The position numbers and the translations under genes were made by a program. A stretch of 60,636 nucleotides of DNA from Lentzea terrae (GTDB lineage Bacteria > Actinomycetota > Actinomycetes > Mycobacteriales > Pseudonocardiaceae): positions 1 to 60,636 of the forward strand of contig NZ_QFWW01000024.1 in NCBI RefSeq assembly GCF_003265345.1, read 5' to 3'. Within the stretch, counting starts at the first letter, position 1; every line of letters begins with the position of its first letter. A model generated the notes under the pieces. That model saw nothing but the letters and a program-made list of their open reading frames with translations, did no database searches and was not told the origin of the DNA. Shown here piece by piece: positions 1 to 8,177 of the stretch.

Positions 1-84
1 CCCATTCCGAACCCGGTAGTTAAGCCCTTCTGCGCCGATGGTACTGCACTGGTTACGGTGTGGGAGAGTAGGTCGCCGCCGAAC
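1..84 (+). rRNA. rrf: 5S ribosomal RNA, 3' part (5' end outside window)
   Basis: The first bases read as the body of a bacterial 5S rRNA: the loop-C/helix-III segment CCCATTCCGAACCCGG followed by the conserved GGGAGAGTAGGTCGCCGCC near the 3' end. About 30 bases of the 5' part lie before the window. A strong hairpin follows at 92-142, so this is the end of an rrn operon. The exact 3' end is judged from the usual gene ending. Confidence 0.93.
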
Positions 85-91
85 TTACGTA

Positions 92-147
92 CAGCAGCCC
101 CTGAGGGTTGAGCGCCACAAGCGCTCCTCTCAGGGGCTGCTGGTTTT
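92..147 (+). terminator. rrn operon terminator
   Basis: A perfect 14-bp stem, CAGCAGCCCCTGAG (92-105) with CTCAGGGGCTGCTG (129-142), holds a second nested stem AGCGC/GCGCT (111-115, 121-125). It is followed by GTTTTC. Its position directly after 5S rRNA marks it as the intrinsic terminator of the rRNA operon. Confidence 0.9.
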
Positions 148-163
148 CTGGCATAAAGGACGT

Positions 164-1111
164 GTGACCAATTCACATGCGCCGGCGGTGGAGATGCTGT
201 GGGAAGCAGACGACCCCCTGAGCGCGCTCGACAAACGATTCGGCTTCACCGACGAGAAGTCGGCCGCAGACTGGGTAGCCGCCACGCTGGACGAGCACTG
301 GGGTGTGCGAATCCGCGCCTGCGAACGCATCGTGATCAGCGACCACAACGCGCTGGCCTGGGTGGACACGCAGTCCGGCCGACTGCTGGCGAAGTGGTCG
401 GTCGCGCCGTGGCTCTTCGAACGCCTGGCGGAGATCGCCCGCCTGACGCACTGGTTGAACGACCAGGGCCTACCCGTGTCGGTACCTCTGCCCGCGCTGG
501 ACGGCCGTCTCCAGGTCGAGGTCGACAACACCTCGATGTCCCTGCAACGCGAGATCAAAGGTGACCTGCTGGACACCGATGATCCGCACCAGGTCCGCGC
601 GGCCGGCGCAATCCTCGCCCAGCTGCAAGACGCGCTGGCGGCATACCCCGAAGCCGATCGCATCGCCGCGCCGTCGCAACCGCCGACACCGCTGCCGGCT
701 CGGATCACGGGCTGGCTCGACTCCGACGACGCACAACACGTACCCGCAAAGGCCGGCGACGCTCTCCGCCGGTTGCTCACCGACCTGCCGTCCGACGACT
801 TGCCGATCCAGCTCGCTCACTACGACTTCCGCTCCGCCAACGTCCTGTGCGCCGGCACCGAGGTCGCCGCGGTCATCGACTTCGAGGAGGTCAGGCTCGA
901 CCACCGGGTCGTCGAGCTCGCGCGATCCGCGGTCCTGCTCGGCACCCGCTTCCACGACTGGGGCCCGGTGTCGCCCGAGGTCCACGCGGAGTTCCTCGCC
1001 GGCTACCAGTCCGCACGCCCGCTGACCCCGGTCGAGGCCGGCTGCTGGGACGCCCTCCTGCTCTGGCAGTCCCTGGCGTCATTCGATCGGGTGAACGATG
1101 GCCTGATTTAG
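164..1111 (+). CDS. Phosphotransferase-family (APH/choline-kinase-like) protein
   Basis: 315 residues. The kinase-like catalytic loop is visible as HYDFRSAN (about residue 219; pattern HxDxxxxN), followed some 20 residues later by the metal-binding IDFEE. These are hallmarks of the aminoglycoside phosphotransferase/homoserine-kinase fold, a cytoplasmic ATP-dependent small-molecule kinase. The substrate cannot be told; resistance should not be assumed. Start: GTG 164 follows AAAGGA (155-160), though the spacing is short; ATG 194 after GGTGGAG is the alternative. The gene stands alone between the rrn terminator and a repeat array. Confidence 0.75.
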   Translation: MTNSHAPAVEMLWEADDPLSALDKRFGFTDEKSAADWVAATLDEHWGVRIRACERIVISDHNALAWVDTQSGRLLAKWSVAPWLFERLAEIARLTHWLNDQGLPVSVPLPALDGRLQVEVDNTSMSLQREIKGDLLDTDDPHQVRAAGAILAQLQDALAAYPEADRIAAPSQPPTPLPARITGWLDSDDAQHVPAKAGDALRRLLTDLPSDDLPIQLAHYDFRSANVLCAGTEVAAVIDFEEVRLDHRVVELARSAVLLGTRFHDWGPVSPEVHAEFLAGYQSARPLTPVEAGCWDALLLWQSLASFDRVNDGLI

Positions 1112-1144
1112 GTCCTGCTCCCTCTAGTAGTCATTTCCATCCCC

Positions 1145-1459
1145 GGGAGGTGCCACGAGCCGCGCTGCCTGGGGTGCCGCGAACCGCCTTCCCCCAGGAG
1201 GTGCCACGAACCGCGCTCCTCAGGAGGTGCCGCGAGCTCACCCTCCCTGAGATGTGCCGCGAGCTCACCCTCCCTGGGAGGTGTCACGAACCGAGCTCCC
1301 CGCGAGGTGTCGCGAGCACACCCTCCCTGGGAGGTATCACCAAACCGCTCTCCTCAGGAGCCGCCACGAACTCCGTCCCCAGGAGGTGCCACAAACTCCC
1401 TTCCCCAGGAGGTGTCACAGAAGTTCATCCCCAGGAGGTGTCCCAAAACCATGGTCATC
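1145..1459 (+). repeat. Degenerate 26-bp tandem array, 12 copies, SD-like core
   Basis: The 416-bp gap 1112-1527 is mostly a tandem array. The core GGAGGTG(C/T)CACGAAC recurs with cores at about 1146, 1170, 1197, 1223, 1250, 1277, 1303, 1330, 1357, 1382, 1408 and 1434, a spacing of 24-27 bp. Each unit ends in a C-rich stretch such as CTCCCCA, so GGAG and CTCC can pair within a unit. Five units (1196, 1222, 1381, 1407, 1433) carry exact AGGAGGTG, the full complement of the 16S rRNA anti-Shine-Dalgarno end. An open frame runs through the array but its translation is repetitive and unlike a protein, so I read it as non-coding. There are no unique spacers, so it is not a CRISPR. Confidence 0.85.
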
Positions 1460-1474
1460 TTCGCCGCGCAATGA
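1451..1474 (+). CDS. Possible 7-codon leader ORF upstream of the dGTPase gene
   Basis: ATG 1451 opens a frame encoding MVIFAAQ and stops at TGA 1472-1474. The last repeat unit supplies a perfect AGGAGGTG (1433-1440) ten bases before it. The stop overlaps ATG 1471 as ATGA, and 1471 is in frame with the dGTPase-like gene, so translational coupling to a longer dGTPase form is possible. The signal may be an accident of the repeat core; there is no direct evidence of translation. Confidence 0.25.
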   Translation: MVIFAAQ

Positions 1475-1514
1475 GGAAGACGCGTGGGGCGCCGGAGGCC
1501 AGGCGTTGCCCCGG

Positions 1515-1520
1515 TACCTT
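1515..1520 (+). promoter_or_regulatory. -10 box (TACCTT) for leaderless dGTPase gene
   Basis: TACCTT fits TAnnnT and ends seven bases before ATG 1528. No Shine-Dalgarno sequence lies in the interval. This is the spacing expected when the transcript starts at the start codon. No good -35 is visible. Confidence 0.45.
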
Positions 1521-1527
1521 CTGCACC

Positions 1528-3069
1528 ATGCACAACGAGCACCGCACCGCCCGTCGGTCAGCCGGCGTGGGCAGGACCGCCGACCTGGCCACGAACCCGT
1601 TTCGGGTCGACCGCGACCGCGTGGCGAGCTCGCCGTTCTTCGCGAGGCTCGGTGGCGTGACGCAGGTGGTCAGCTCGACGGGGTCCGGGCTGCTCGTGCA
1701 CAACCGGCTCACGCACAGCCTGAAGGTCGCGCAGGCCGCGCGCGCCATCGCGGAACGGCTGACGAGCCGGCCCGAGCTGACCGCGGTGCTCGAGAAGCTC
1801 GGCGGGTGCGACCCGGACGTGGTCGAGGCGGCGGCGCTGGCGCACGACCTGGGGCATCCTCCGTTCGGGCATCTGGGCGAGCAGGTGTTGGATCGGCTGG
1901 CGCGGCACCGGTTCGGGTTGCCGGACGGGTTCGAGGGGAACGCGCAGTCGTTTCGGATCGTGACGACGACGGATGTGCGCGGGCCCAAGGCGCTCGGGCT
2001 CGACCTCACCGTCGCGGTGCGGGCGGCGATGCTGAAGTACCCGTGGACGCGGCACCAAGCCCTGAACCTCGAGGTCGCGCCGCGTGGTGCGGCCGAGCCG
2101 GAGGACATGCCGGGCACCGGTAGTTCGAAGTTCTCGGCGTACGTCACGGAGATCAACGACCTCAGGCAGTCGCGGGAGCCGTTCGAGGGGCGGATCGAGG
2201 CGTGGCAGCAGACCGTCGAGGCGAGCGTCATGGACACCGCGGACGACATCGCCTACGCGATCCACGACCTCGAGGACTTCCACCGGGTCGGGGTGTTGCA
2301 GCACGCGACGGTCGCGGCGGAGTTCGGGACGTGGCAGGCGCAGGCGTTGAACCTCGCCGGGTTGAGCGATGCCGAGCTGAGCGCGGAGATCCGGATGCCC
2401 GGCAGGTCGCTGGAGACGCTGCGGAGGCGCATGCACCTCAAGGACTCCTGGGTGATGAGCGACGAGGCGTTCGCGCTCGCGGTGCGGAAGGTCAGCAAGG
2501 AACTCGTGGACGGGCTGCTGTCGGTGCCGTTCGACGGGTCGGTCGAGGCGGAGCAGGCGGTCGCCGGGTTCAGCGCGCGGTGGACGCGCCGGCTCGTCGA
2601 CGCGGTCGGGGTCATCGAGGAGCCGACGCCGCGGTCCGGGCACGTGGTGCTGGCCGTCCAGCAGTGGCACGAGGTGCAGGTGCTGAAGTTCGTGCACCGC
2701 AGGTTCGTCCTCCTGAGGCCGGATCTGGCGCTGCACCAACGAGGTCAGGCTCGCTTGCTGAGCAGCCTCGTCGACGCATTGGAGCAGTGGGTGACGGACC
2801 GGACCGAGGCGGATCGGTTGCCGCGCAGGCTGCACGACCTCGTCGAGCTGGCCGAAACGGAGTACGCGGCGCTCGCCCGGACGGAGCCGTCCACATTGGT
2901 CGGTCCCGCCGGTGAGCTGCCGGTCGGGCCGGACGCGATTCGCGGTCTGGCGCGGGGGCGGGCCGTCGTCGACTTCATCGCCTCGCTGACCGACAACCAG
3001 GCAGCGGCGCTGCTGGAAGCCCTTTCCGGGCGAACCGGTCAGTTGTGGACTGACGCATTTGTTCTGTGA
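1528..3069 (+). CDS. dgt: Deoxyguanosinetriphosphate triphosphohydrolase-like HD protein
   Basis: 513 residues. The HD-domain signature is present: HNRLTHSLKVAQ (first metal-binding His) and AHDLGHPPFGHLGE (the HD pair and following His), preceded by NPFRVDRDRVASSPFFARL, typical of the Dgt family. Such enzymes hydrolyse dNTPs to deoxynucleosides plus triphosphate in the cytoplasm. Later helices include MDTADDIAYAIHDLEDF, which carries the second metal-binding Asp. Start chosen at ATG 1528 because the conserved N-terminus begins just after it and a TACCTT box sits seven bases upstream; an in-frame ATG at 1471 would add 19 residues. The upstream gap is the 26-bp repeat array. Confidence 0.9.
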   Translation: MHNEHRTARRSAGVGRTADLATNPFRVDRDRVASSPFFARLGGVTQVVSSTGSGLLVHNRLTHSLKVAQAARAIAERLTSRPELTAVLEKLGGCDPDVVEAAALAHDLGHPPFGHLGEQVLDRLARHRFGLPDGFEGNAQSFRIVTTTDVRGPKALGLDLTVAVRAAMLKYPWTRHQALNLEVAPRGAAEPEDMPGTGSSKFSAYVTEINDLRQSREPFEGRIEAWQQTVEASVMDTADDIAYAIHDLEDFHRVGVLQHATVAAEFGTWQAQALNLAGLSDAELSAEIRMPGRSLETLRRRMHLKDSWVMSDEAFALAVRKVSKELVDGLLSVPFDGSVEAEQAVAGFSARWTRRLVDAVGVIEEPTPRSGHVVLAVQQWHEVQVLKFVHRRFVLLRPDLALHQRGQARLLSSLVDALEQWVTDRTEADRLPRRLHDLVELAETEYAALARTEPSTLVGPAGELPVGPDAIRGLARGRAVVDFIASLTDNQAAALLEALSGRTGQLWTDAFVL

Positions 3070-3215
3070 AGTGTGATTGTGTCTGCTAAGTGGGAAGTAG
3101 CCCAATCGGATGCTGACTGTGATCAGGCAAGCACCATACGTTGGCGCCTCGACCGGGGATCTCCGGTCGTAGGCCGCGTGCTCGGGGGCACGCCAACGTT
3201 CGGGGGAGAAGCCCT

Positions 3216-6011
3216 GTGCGCCGATCTCGAAGAGGCACGACGTTAGTCACCGCGGGAACCGCAGTTCTGCTGGCCGCGCTCACCGCGGTCGCACCGGCGA
3301 GTGCAGATCCGATCAAGGCTTCCAAGACCATCAACGACCGCGCCGCGGCCCAGATCGCCGCGCTGCAGAGCATCAAGAAGTCGCTCAGCCCCGCTGAGTC
3401 CAAAGTAGACAGCACGCTCGTCGTGGAGGCGCGCAAGCGCGCCCAGTTGGGGACGATGAGCGCCCTGCCGCAGGTGCAGACCGGCGTTGCCGTGACGCCG
3501 CAGTCCACCACCCTGGTCGACATCCGCGCCAAGCGGTACTCCGAGGACCTGGTCAACGCTGTCCGCGCGGTGGGCGGACAGATCAGGGCAGTGTCCGAGG
3601 AACACCGAACCGTGCGCGCCGAGGTGCCCGTCGCGAAGATCGCCGAGATCGCCGGCCGCGAGGACGTCGCCCGCGTCGAGCCGGGCAGTGACGCGACGAC
3701 GCAGGACGTGAAGAACAAGCGGGACAACAAGAGCCGCAAGCAAGCGCCGTCCAAAGAGGACAAAGCGAAAGAGATCGAGCGCAGGCTCGCCGAGAAGCAG
3801 ATGTCGGTGCAGGCCGCCAAGGTCGCGGAGAGCGACAAGGCGCACGCGGCCGAGGCTGCTCGCAACAGCTTCCACGTGACCGGTGTCGGCGTGAAGCTCT
3901 GTGCGCTGTCGGACGGCATCAACTCCGTGGCCGTGTCGCAGGCCGCGGGCGAGCTGCCGGCCGTCGACGTCGTGCCGGGCCAGCAGGGCTCCGGCGACGA
4001 GGGCACGGCGATGCTCGAGATCCTGCACGACCTCGCGCCCAACGCCGAGCTCGGCTTCGCCACGGCGTTCAACGGTGACGCGAGCTTCGCCGACAACATC
4101 AAGAAGCTGCGCTTCCAGCTCGGCTGCGACGTCATCGTCGACGACGTCATCTACTTCAACGAGTCGCCGTTCCAGGACGGCATCATCGCGCGCGCCGTGG
4201 ACGCGGTCGCCGCGGACGGCGCGGTCTTCTTCTCCAGCGCCGGCAACCAGGGCAACGTCGCGGACGGCACCGCCGGCCACTACGAGGGCCAGTTCGTCGA
4301 CTCGGGCGTGGGCGTCGGCAAGTTCGCCGGTTCCGCGCACGACTTCAACCCGGACCCGAACGCCAAGCAGCTGTTCAACCCGCTGTCGAACAGCTCGGGC
4401 GACAGCCCTGTGACGCTGCACTGGGCCGACCCGCTCGGCCAGTCGTTCAACGACTACGACCTCTACCTGGTCAACGCGCAGGGCAACGTCGTCACGTTCA
4501 GCCAGAACAACCAGGACGGCGCCCAGGACCCGTACGAGCGCCTCAACACCCCGAGCACCTCGACCGGCACGCGCCTCGCGGTCGTGAAGTTCCGCGGTGA
4601 GGACAAGTACTTCGCGCTGTCGCTGTTCGGCGGACGCTTCGCCGACTCCAACGACGGCCTCAAGAAGTTCGTCACGCCCGGCATGACCCGCGGGCACTCG
4701 GCGGCCAAGGGCGCGATCTCGGTCGCGGCCGCTCCTGCCGCCGCGGCACTGCCGTTCGACCTGCACCCCGGCGACCCGGCGAACCCGAAGGGCCCGTACC
4801 CCAACGCCTTCGACGGCACGCAGAAGCCGGAGCGCTTCACCTCCGACGGGCCGCGCAAGACGTTCTTCGCGCCCGACGGCACGCCGCTCGCCGAGACCCG
4901 GCAGAAGCCGGACATCACCGCGGCTGACGGTGTGACCACCTCGGTTCCGGGCTTCACGACGTTCTACGGCACGTCGGCCTCGGCGCCGAACGCGGCCGCG
5001 ATCGCGGGTCTGATCCTGTCCGGCAACCCGACGCTCAGCCCCGCCGAGGTCAAGGAAGCCCTTGTCACCACGGCGATCGACATCGTCGAGTCCGGTGTGG
5101 ACAACCGCACCGGTGCCGGCATCGTGATGGCGGACAAGGCGTTGGCCTACACGGGCGCGTCGCCGCAGGCCCTGGCCCGCGCGCAGAAGCCGACGATCGT
5201 CAACGACGCCGACGGCAGCCAGTACCTCAAGCCGGGCACCACGGCCACGGTGACGGTGCCGGTGACGAACGGCGGAGACGGTTCTGCCGCTTCGACTTCC
5301 GTGGTGCTGTCGACCCCGACCGCTGGTGTGACCATCGCGCCGCGTTCGAAGTACTACGGCAACATCGACGTCGGTCAGACCGTGTCCAACACCTTCAAGG
5401 TGACCGTGCCGGCGAACGCCGCGCTCGGTTCCGCGGTCAGGCTGGACGCTCGGGTGACCTACGCGGGTTCGACCTCGCCGACGGCGGCGTCGTTCAGCTA
5501 CCGCGTCGGTGAGCCGTCCCGCGAGTTCAAGGCGTTCGCGTACACCGGTGCGCCGGTGGCGATCCCGGACAACGACCAGACCGGTGTGTCGATCTCGTTG
5601 CCCGTCACGGGTGTCGGCGGCGCGTCGAACCTGAAGTTCTCCGTCGACGGTGCGACCTGCTCGGCGACCGAGGGCTCGACGACGGTGGGCATCGACCACA
5701 CCTTCGTCGGTGACCTGGTGGGCACGCTCACCTCGCCGTCCGGCAAGTCCGTGACGCTGTTCGCGCGGTCCGGCGGTACCGGCGCGAACATCTGCCAGGC
5801 CGTGTTCGACGACTCGGCCACGCGGTCGTTCTCCTCCGTGCTGGCAGCGGATGCGCCGTTCACCGGCTCGTGGACGCCCGCGTCCGGCACGTTGTCGTCG
5901 CTGCTCGCCGACTCGGCGGACGGCAACTGGACGTTCAAGGTCCAGGACGTCGTCGGCTCGGACAAGGGCTCGATCCGCAACGTGACGCTGCACATCGCCG
6001 GCTGGGTCTGA
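3216..6011 (+). CDS. Secreted S8 subtilisin-like peptidase with C-terminal P-domain, Glu at the His position
   Basis: 931 residues. GTG 3216 follows GGGGGAGAA (3202-3210) and begins a signal peptide: basic RRSRRG, a hydrophobic stretch, and cleavage after APASA. A charged Lys/Glu-rich pro-region covers about residues 165-220. The peptidase domain shows SDG (Asp 233), the oxyanion Asn in SSAGNQGN and the nucleophile in YGTSASAP (Ser 587). Where subtilases have GHGTH, this one has GDEGTAM, placing Glu 262 at the catalytic His position. That recalls the Ser-Glu-Asp triad of sedolisins. The last ~150 residues (DHTFVGDLVGTL through DGNWTFKVQD) are a proprotein-convertase P/Homo-B domain. Extracellular; substrate unknown. 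A strong terminator follows. Confidence 0.85.
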   Translation: MRRSRRGTTLVTAGTAVLLAALTAVAPASADPIKASKTINDRAAAQIAALQSIKKSLSPAESKVDSTLVVEARKRAQLGTMSALPQVQTGVAVTPQSTTLVDIRAKRYSEDLVNAVRAVGGQIRAVSEEHRTVRAEVPVAKIAEIAGREDVARVEPGSDATTQDVKNKRDNKSRKQAPSKEDKAKEIERRLAEKQMSVQAAKVAESDKAHAAEAARNSFHVTGVGVKLCALSDGINSVAVSQAAGELPAVDVVPGQQGSGDEGTAMLEILHDLAPNAELGFATAFNGDASFADNIKKLRFQLGCDVIVDDVIYFNESPFQDGIIARAVDAVAADGAVFFSSAGNQGNVADGTAGHYEGQFVDSGVGVGKFAGSAHDFNPDPNAKQLFNPLSNSSGDSPVTLHWADPLGQSFNDYDLYLVNAQGNVVTFSQNNQDGAQDPYERLNTPSTSTGTRLAVVKFRGEDKYFALSLFGGRFADSNDGLKKFVTPGMTRGHSAAKGAISVAAAPAAAALPFDLHPGDPANPKGPYPNAFDGTQKPERFTSDGPRKTFFAPDGTPLAETRQKPDITAADGVTTSVPGFTTFYGTSASAPNAAAIAGLILSGNPTLSPAEVKEALVTTAIDIVESGVDNRTGAGIVMADKALAYTGASPQALARAQKPTIVNDADGSQYLKPGTTATVTVPVTNGGDGSAASTSVVLSTPTAGVTIAPRSKYYGNIDVGQTVSNTFKVTVPANAALGSAVRLDARVTYAGSTSPTAASFSYRVGEPSREFKAFAYTGAPVAIPDNDQTGVSISLPVTGVGGASNLKFSVDGATCSATEGSTTVGIDHTFVGDLVGTLTSPSGKSVTLFARSGGTGANICQAVFDDSATRSFSSVLAADAPFTGSWTPASGTLSSLLADSADGNWTFKVQDVVGSDKGSIRNVTLHIAGWV

Positions 6012-6025
6012 TGAGCTAGCGAGGA

Positions 6026-6059
6026 AGAGGCCCCGGCTCGTGAGCGCCGGGGCCTCTTT
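6026..6059. terminator. Bidirectional terminator between convergent genes
   Basis: A perfect 12-bp stem, AGAGGCCCCGGC (6026-6037) with GCCGGGGCCTCT (6046-6057), loop of eight, followed by TTC. It lies between the end of the S8 peptidase gene (6011) and the convergent pentapeptide-repeat gene (ends 6059). Confidence 0.85.
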
Positions 6060-6928
6060 CACCACCAGGCGCCCTTCGTCGTGGCGTCGTAGGTGGCGCC
6101 GGTGGTGTTGGTGCGGGAGTCGTGCTTGGCACCGGTGAGATCCACGCCGGTGAGCTTGACGTTGCTCAGATCCACGCCCTGGAGGTCGGCGTTGACCAGC
6201 TTGACGTCGGTGAGGGACTTTCGGGCGATCTTCGCGCTGTCCAGCCGGGCGCCGGTCAGATCCGTGCCGGTCAGGTTGGTGAATCCTGAGAAGTCGGCGC
6301 TGTAGAGGTCGGCACCGCTCAGGTTGACCTTGTTGAGCCCGACCAGGTCACCGTGGGCGTGGGCGAAGTCGGCGCCGTGCAGGTCCGAGCCGACGAGCGA
6401 GACAGCGGTCAGATCGGCCTTCTGCGCCCGGACGCCCGCAAGGCAGGTGTCGCGCAGGTCGATCACGATCGGCTGGTCCTTCTCCCGGTCGAGCGCGCGC
6501 CTGGTGAGCACGACGAACGCGGCTTTCACGTCGGCGGGGGTGTCGGGACAGACGGTGGCCGGTGTCTGCCGCGGGCTGCTGGTGCGGATGAACGCACTCA
6601 GCACCTCCACGACGGTGCGCTGATCACGCGGGGAGTCCATCGCGATGCGTTCCAGTGCGAAGACGCCGCCGACGCGCACCCACAGGCGGTCGGGGCCGGC
6701 CGCGCCGATCTGGTCGACCGCCTTGGTGTAGCGGTCGGTGAGCTGTCCCTGCTGGGTGACGTCGATCTGATCCTGCGTGGCACGCAGGGACAATCCCGTG
6801 AACACCAGCGCTCCCACCGCGGTGAACGCGGTGACCAGGGTCGTGACCTGGTTCCAGCGGTGGTCGGCAGACCTGGTGTCGCGTTCTTGATCGCCGCTCA
6901 TGCTCCCTGGATCGCGTTTCGCGGCCAC
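6059..6928 (-). CDS. Membrane-anchored pentapeptide-repeat protein
   Basis: 289 residues. One hydrophobic segment (VTTLVTAFTAVGALVFTGL) lies near residues 27-46. A middle helical part with GVFALERIAMDS is common to actinobacterial proteins of this kind. From about residue 170 come pentapeptide repeats of the A(D/N)LxG type (GADLYSADFSG, LTGTDLTGARLD, LQGVDLSNVKLTG). These build a right-handed beta-helix usually used for protein contacts; the function is unknown. Start is uncertain: GTG 6928 has no Shine-Dalgarno sequence and lies eight bases past a hairpin, while ATG 6901 has AGGGAG only two bases away. Confidence 0.8.
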   Translation of the reverse strand: MAAKRDPGSMSGDQERDTRSADHRWNQVTTLVTAFTAVGALVFTGLSLRATQDQIDVTQQGQLTDRYTKAVDQIGAAGPDRLWVRVGGVFALERIAMDSPRDQRTVVEVLSAFIRTSSPRQTPATVCPDTPADVKAAFVVLTRRALDREKDQPIVIDLRDTCLAGVRAQKADLTAVSLVGSDLHGADFAHAHGDLVGLNKVNLSGADLYSADFSGFTNLTGTDLTGARLDSAKIARKSLTDVKLVNADLQGVDLSNVKLTGVDLTGAKHDSRTNTTGATYDATTKGAWW

Positions 6929-6935
6929 GACGCTA

Positions 6936-6972
6936 CGAGGGGCGCTCCCCGAAGATCGGGAAGCGCCCCTCG
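6936..6972 (-). terminator. Terminator after the XRE regulator gene
   Basis: CGAGGGGCGCT (6936-6946) pairs with AGCGCCCCTCG (6962-6972). Three further C-G pairs extend the stem past a one-base bulge. There is no T-run, as is common in actinobacteria. It sits 18 bases after the stop of the minus-strand regulator at 6991. Confidence 0.6.
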
Positions 6973-6990
6973 TTCAAGCCAGGTGAACCG

Positions 6991-7971
6991 CTAGCGGTTC
7001 GGCCACTCCCAGCGGATGCCGAACACACCAGGACCGAACCCGAGCGCAACGGCGTGCACGCCGCCACCCGAGTCCAGGGTCAGGTTGCGCCGCCGCGAAG
7101 GCGTCTCGTCGCCGGCGGGCACGCTGTACTGCTGCACGCGCGACGGCAGGTTCGCCTCGTCGAAGCGGACCTCGATGACGTACTCGCGAACCGGCAGCCG
7201 GAACTTGCGCGCGAACGTGTTGTTGCCCTTCGGCGCGTGGCCCTCCGGGAACACCAGCTGGTATTCCATGATGAGGGTCTCGCCGCGGGTCAGCGGACGT
7301 TCGAACATCATCTCCGCGACCATGATGTTGGCCTCGTGGTCGCGGGCGATCCGGCCCAGGTGGCAGTTGCGCACGTTCACGATCTCGGGGAGAACGTCGC
7401 TCTCCTCGGTCTCGAACACGAGCGCCCACCGGTCGGGGCCGTCCTGCTCCGCACGGAGGATCTGCCGCACCCACACGGATTTCTGCCCGCCGTCGGCAGA
7501 GATCTCGATGCGGTCGTGCTGGCTGATCCGGCCGAGCTTCAGATCGGAGGACGTGTCGACCTTCGAGAGCAGGTTCGCGACCCGCTCACGACGCGCCCAA
7601 AGGGCGTCGATCGGCATCATCGTCGTCGGGCGGCATCGGCGGCCTCGCGGACGAGGCGGTCCGAGCAGCGCCGACAGACCCGACTGAGGCACGCCCAGGA
7701 CCGACTCGAGGTGCCGCAGCGCCTCCAGCGATTCAGGGCGTTCCGGCCTTCGCCGTCCTGACTGCCAGTAGCTGAGCGTCGCGACGCTGATGGTCACGCC
7801 GCGCAGTGCCAACCGGTGCTGGATGCGGTCGAGGCTGAGTCGGCTCGCCTTGATCGCCGCCCTCAACGCCTCCGGGAACGGTCCCGTCGTCAAGAGCTGC
7901 GTAAGGCTGCCGTGGCCCGTTGAGTCTGTGTCGTCAACGGTCAGTGTTGGTCGACCGGCAGCAGTGGTCAT
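6991..7971 (-). CDS. XRE-family helix-turn-helix regulator with a large C-terminal domain
   Basis: 326 residues. ATG 7971 is preceded by GGGGAG at good spacing. The N-terminal ~100 residues contain an HTH: ALRAAIKASRLSLDRIQHRL, then ISVATLSYWQSGRRRPERPESL, the 'type of repeat recognition' helix of XRE proteins, ending near LESVLGVP. The C-terminal ~200 residues are mostly beta-strand by eye (RGETLIMEYQLVFP, REYVIEVRFDEANLP) and match no family I recognise; a ligand-sensing role is plausible. It is divergent from the methyltransferase-like gene at 8178; the 206-bp gap between them probably carries both promoters. Confidence 0.75.
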   Translation of the reverse strand: MTTAAGRPTLTVDDTDSTGHGSLTQLLTTGPFPEALRAAIKASRLSLDRIQHRLALRGVTISVATLSYWQSGRRRPERPESLEALRHLESVLGVPQSGLSALLGPPRPRGRRCRPTTMMPIDALWARRERVANLLSKVDTSSDLKLGRISQHDRIEISADGGQKSVWVRQILRAEQDGPDRWALVFETEESDVLPEIVNVRNCHLGRIARDHEANIMVAEMMFERPLTRGETLIMEYQLVFPEGHAPKGNNTFARKFRLPVREYVIEVRFDEANLPSRVQQYSVPAGDETPSRRRNLTLDSGGGVHAVALGFGPGVFGIRWEWPNR

Positions 7972-8164
7972 GGTGACTCCCCGCTGTCATAAGATCACGC
8001 CCCAGTGACCCTACCCGCCCGTGAACACCGCTGGTCGGGACCGGATGGAGTCAATGGTTAATCCATACGGTTGACGAGTTCACGCTTTCGAGGCTCATCT
8101 GTCAAGCGATCCGAACCGATCAGTAACATACCTGTGCAGTTCACGCCTCGTATCGAGATGGTTC

Positions 8165-8170
8165 TAGTGT
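8165..8170 (+). promoter_or_regulatory. -10 box (TAGTGT) for leaderless gene at 8178
   Basis: TAGTGT ends seven bases before GTG 8178, with no Shine-Dalgarno sequence in between. This spacing supports a leaderless transcript and GTG 8178 rather than GTG 8169 as the start. Confidence 0.45.
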
Positions 8171-8177
8171 GTGTCCG

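Noticed and set aside
164..1111. Aminoglycoside resistance gene
   Set aside because: Only general kinase-fold motifs are seen; nothing specific to a resistance enzyme.
1145..1459. The 26-bp array as a CRISPR
   Set aside because: The units abut directly; there are no unique spacers, and no cas genes are seen.
847..1527. Long N-terminal extension of the dGTPase frame through the phosphotransferase gene and the repeat array
   Set aside because: The translation is repetitive and out of frame with the real upstream gene; family-like sequence begins only after ATG 1528.
1558..3105. Long antisense frame opposite the dGTPase gene, and similar ones opposite the S8 peptidase, ABC-F, glgX and treY genes
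   Set aside because: High GC content opens long antisense frames; their translations are Arg/Pro/Val-rich with no protein-like motifs.
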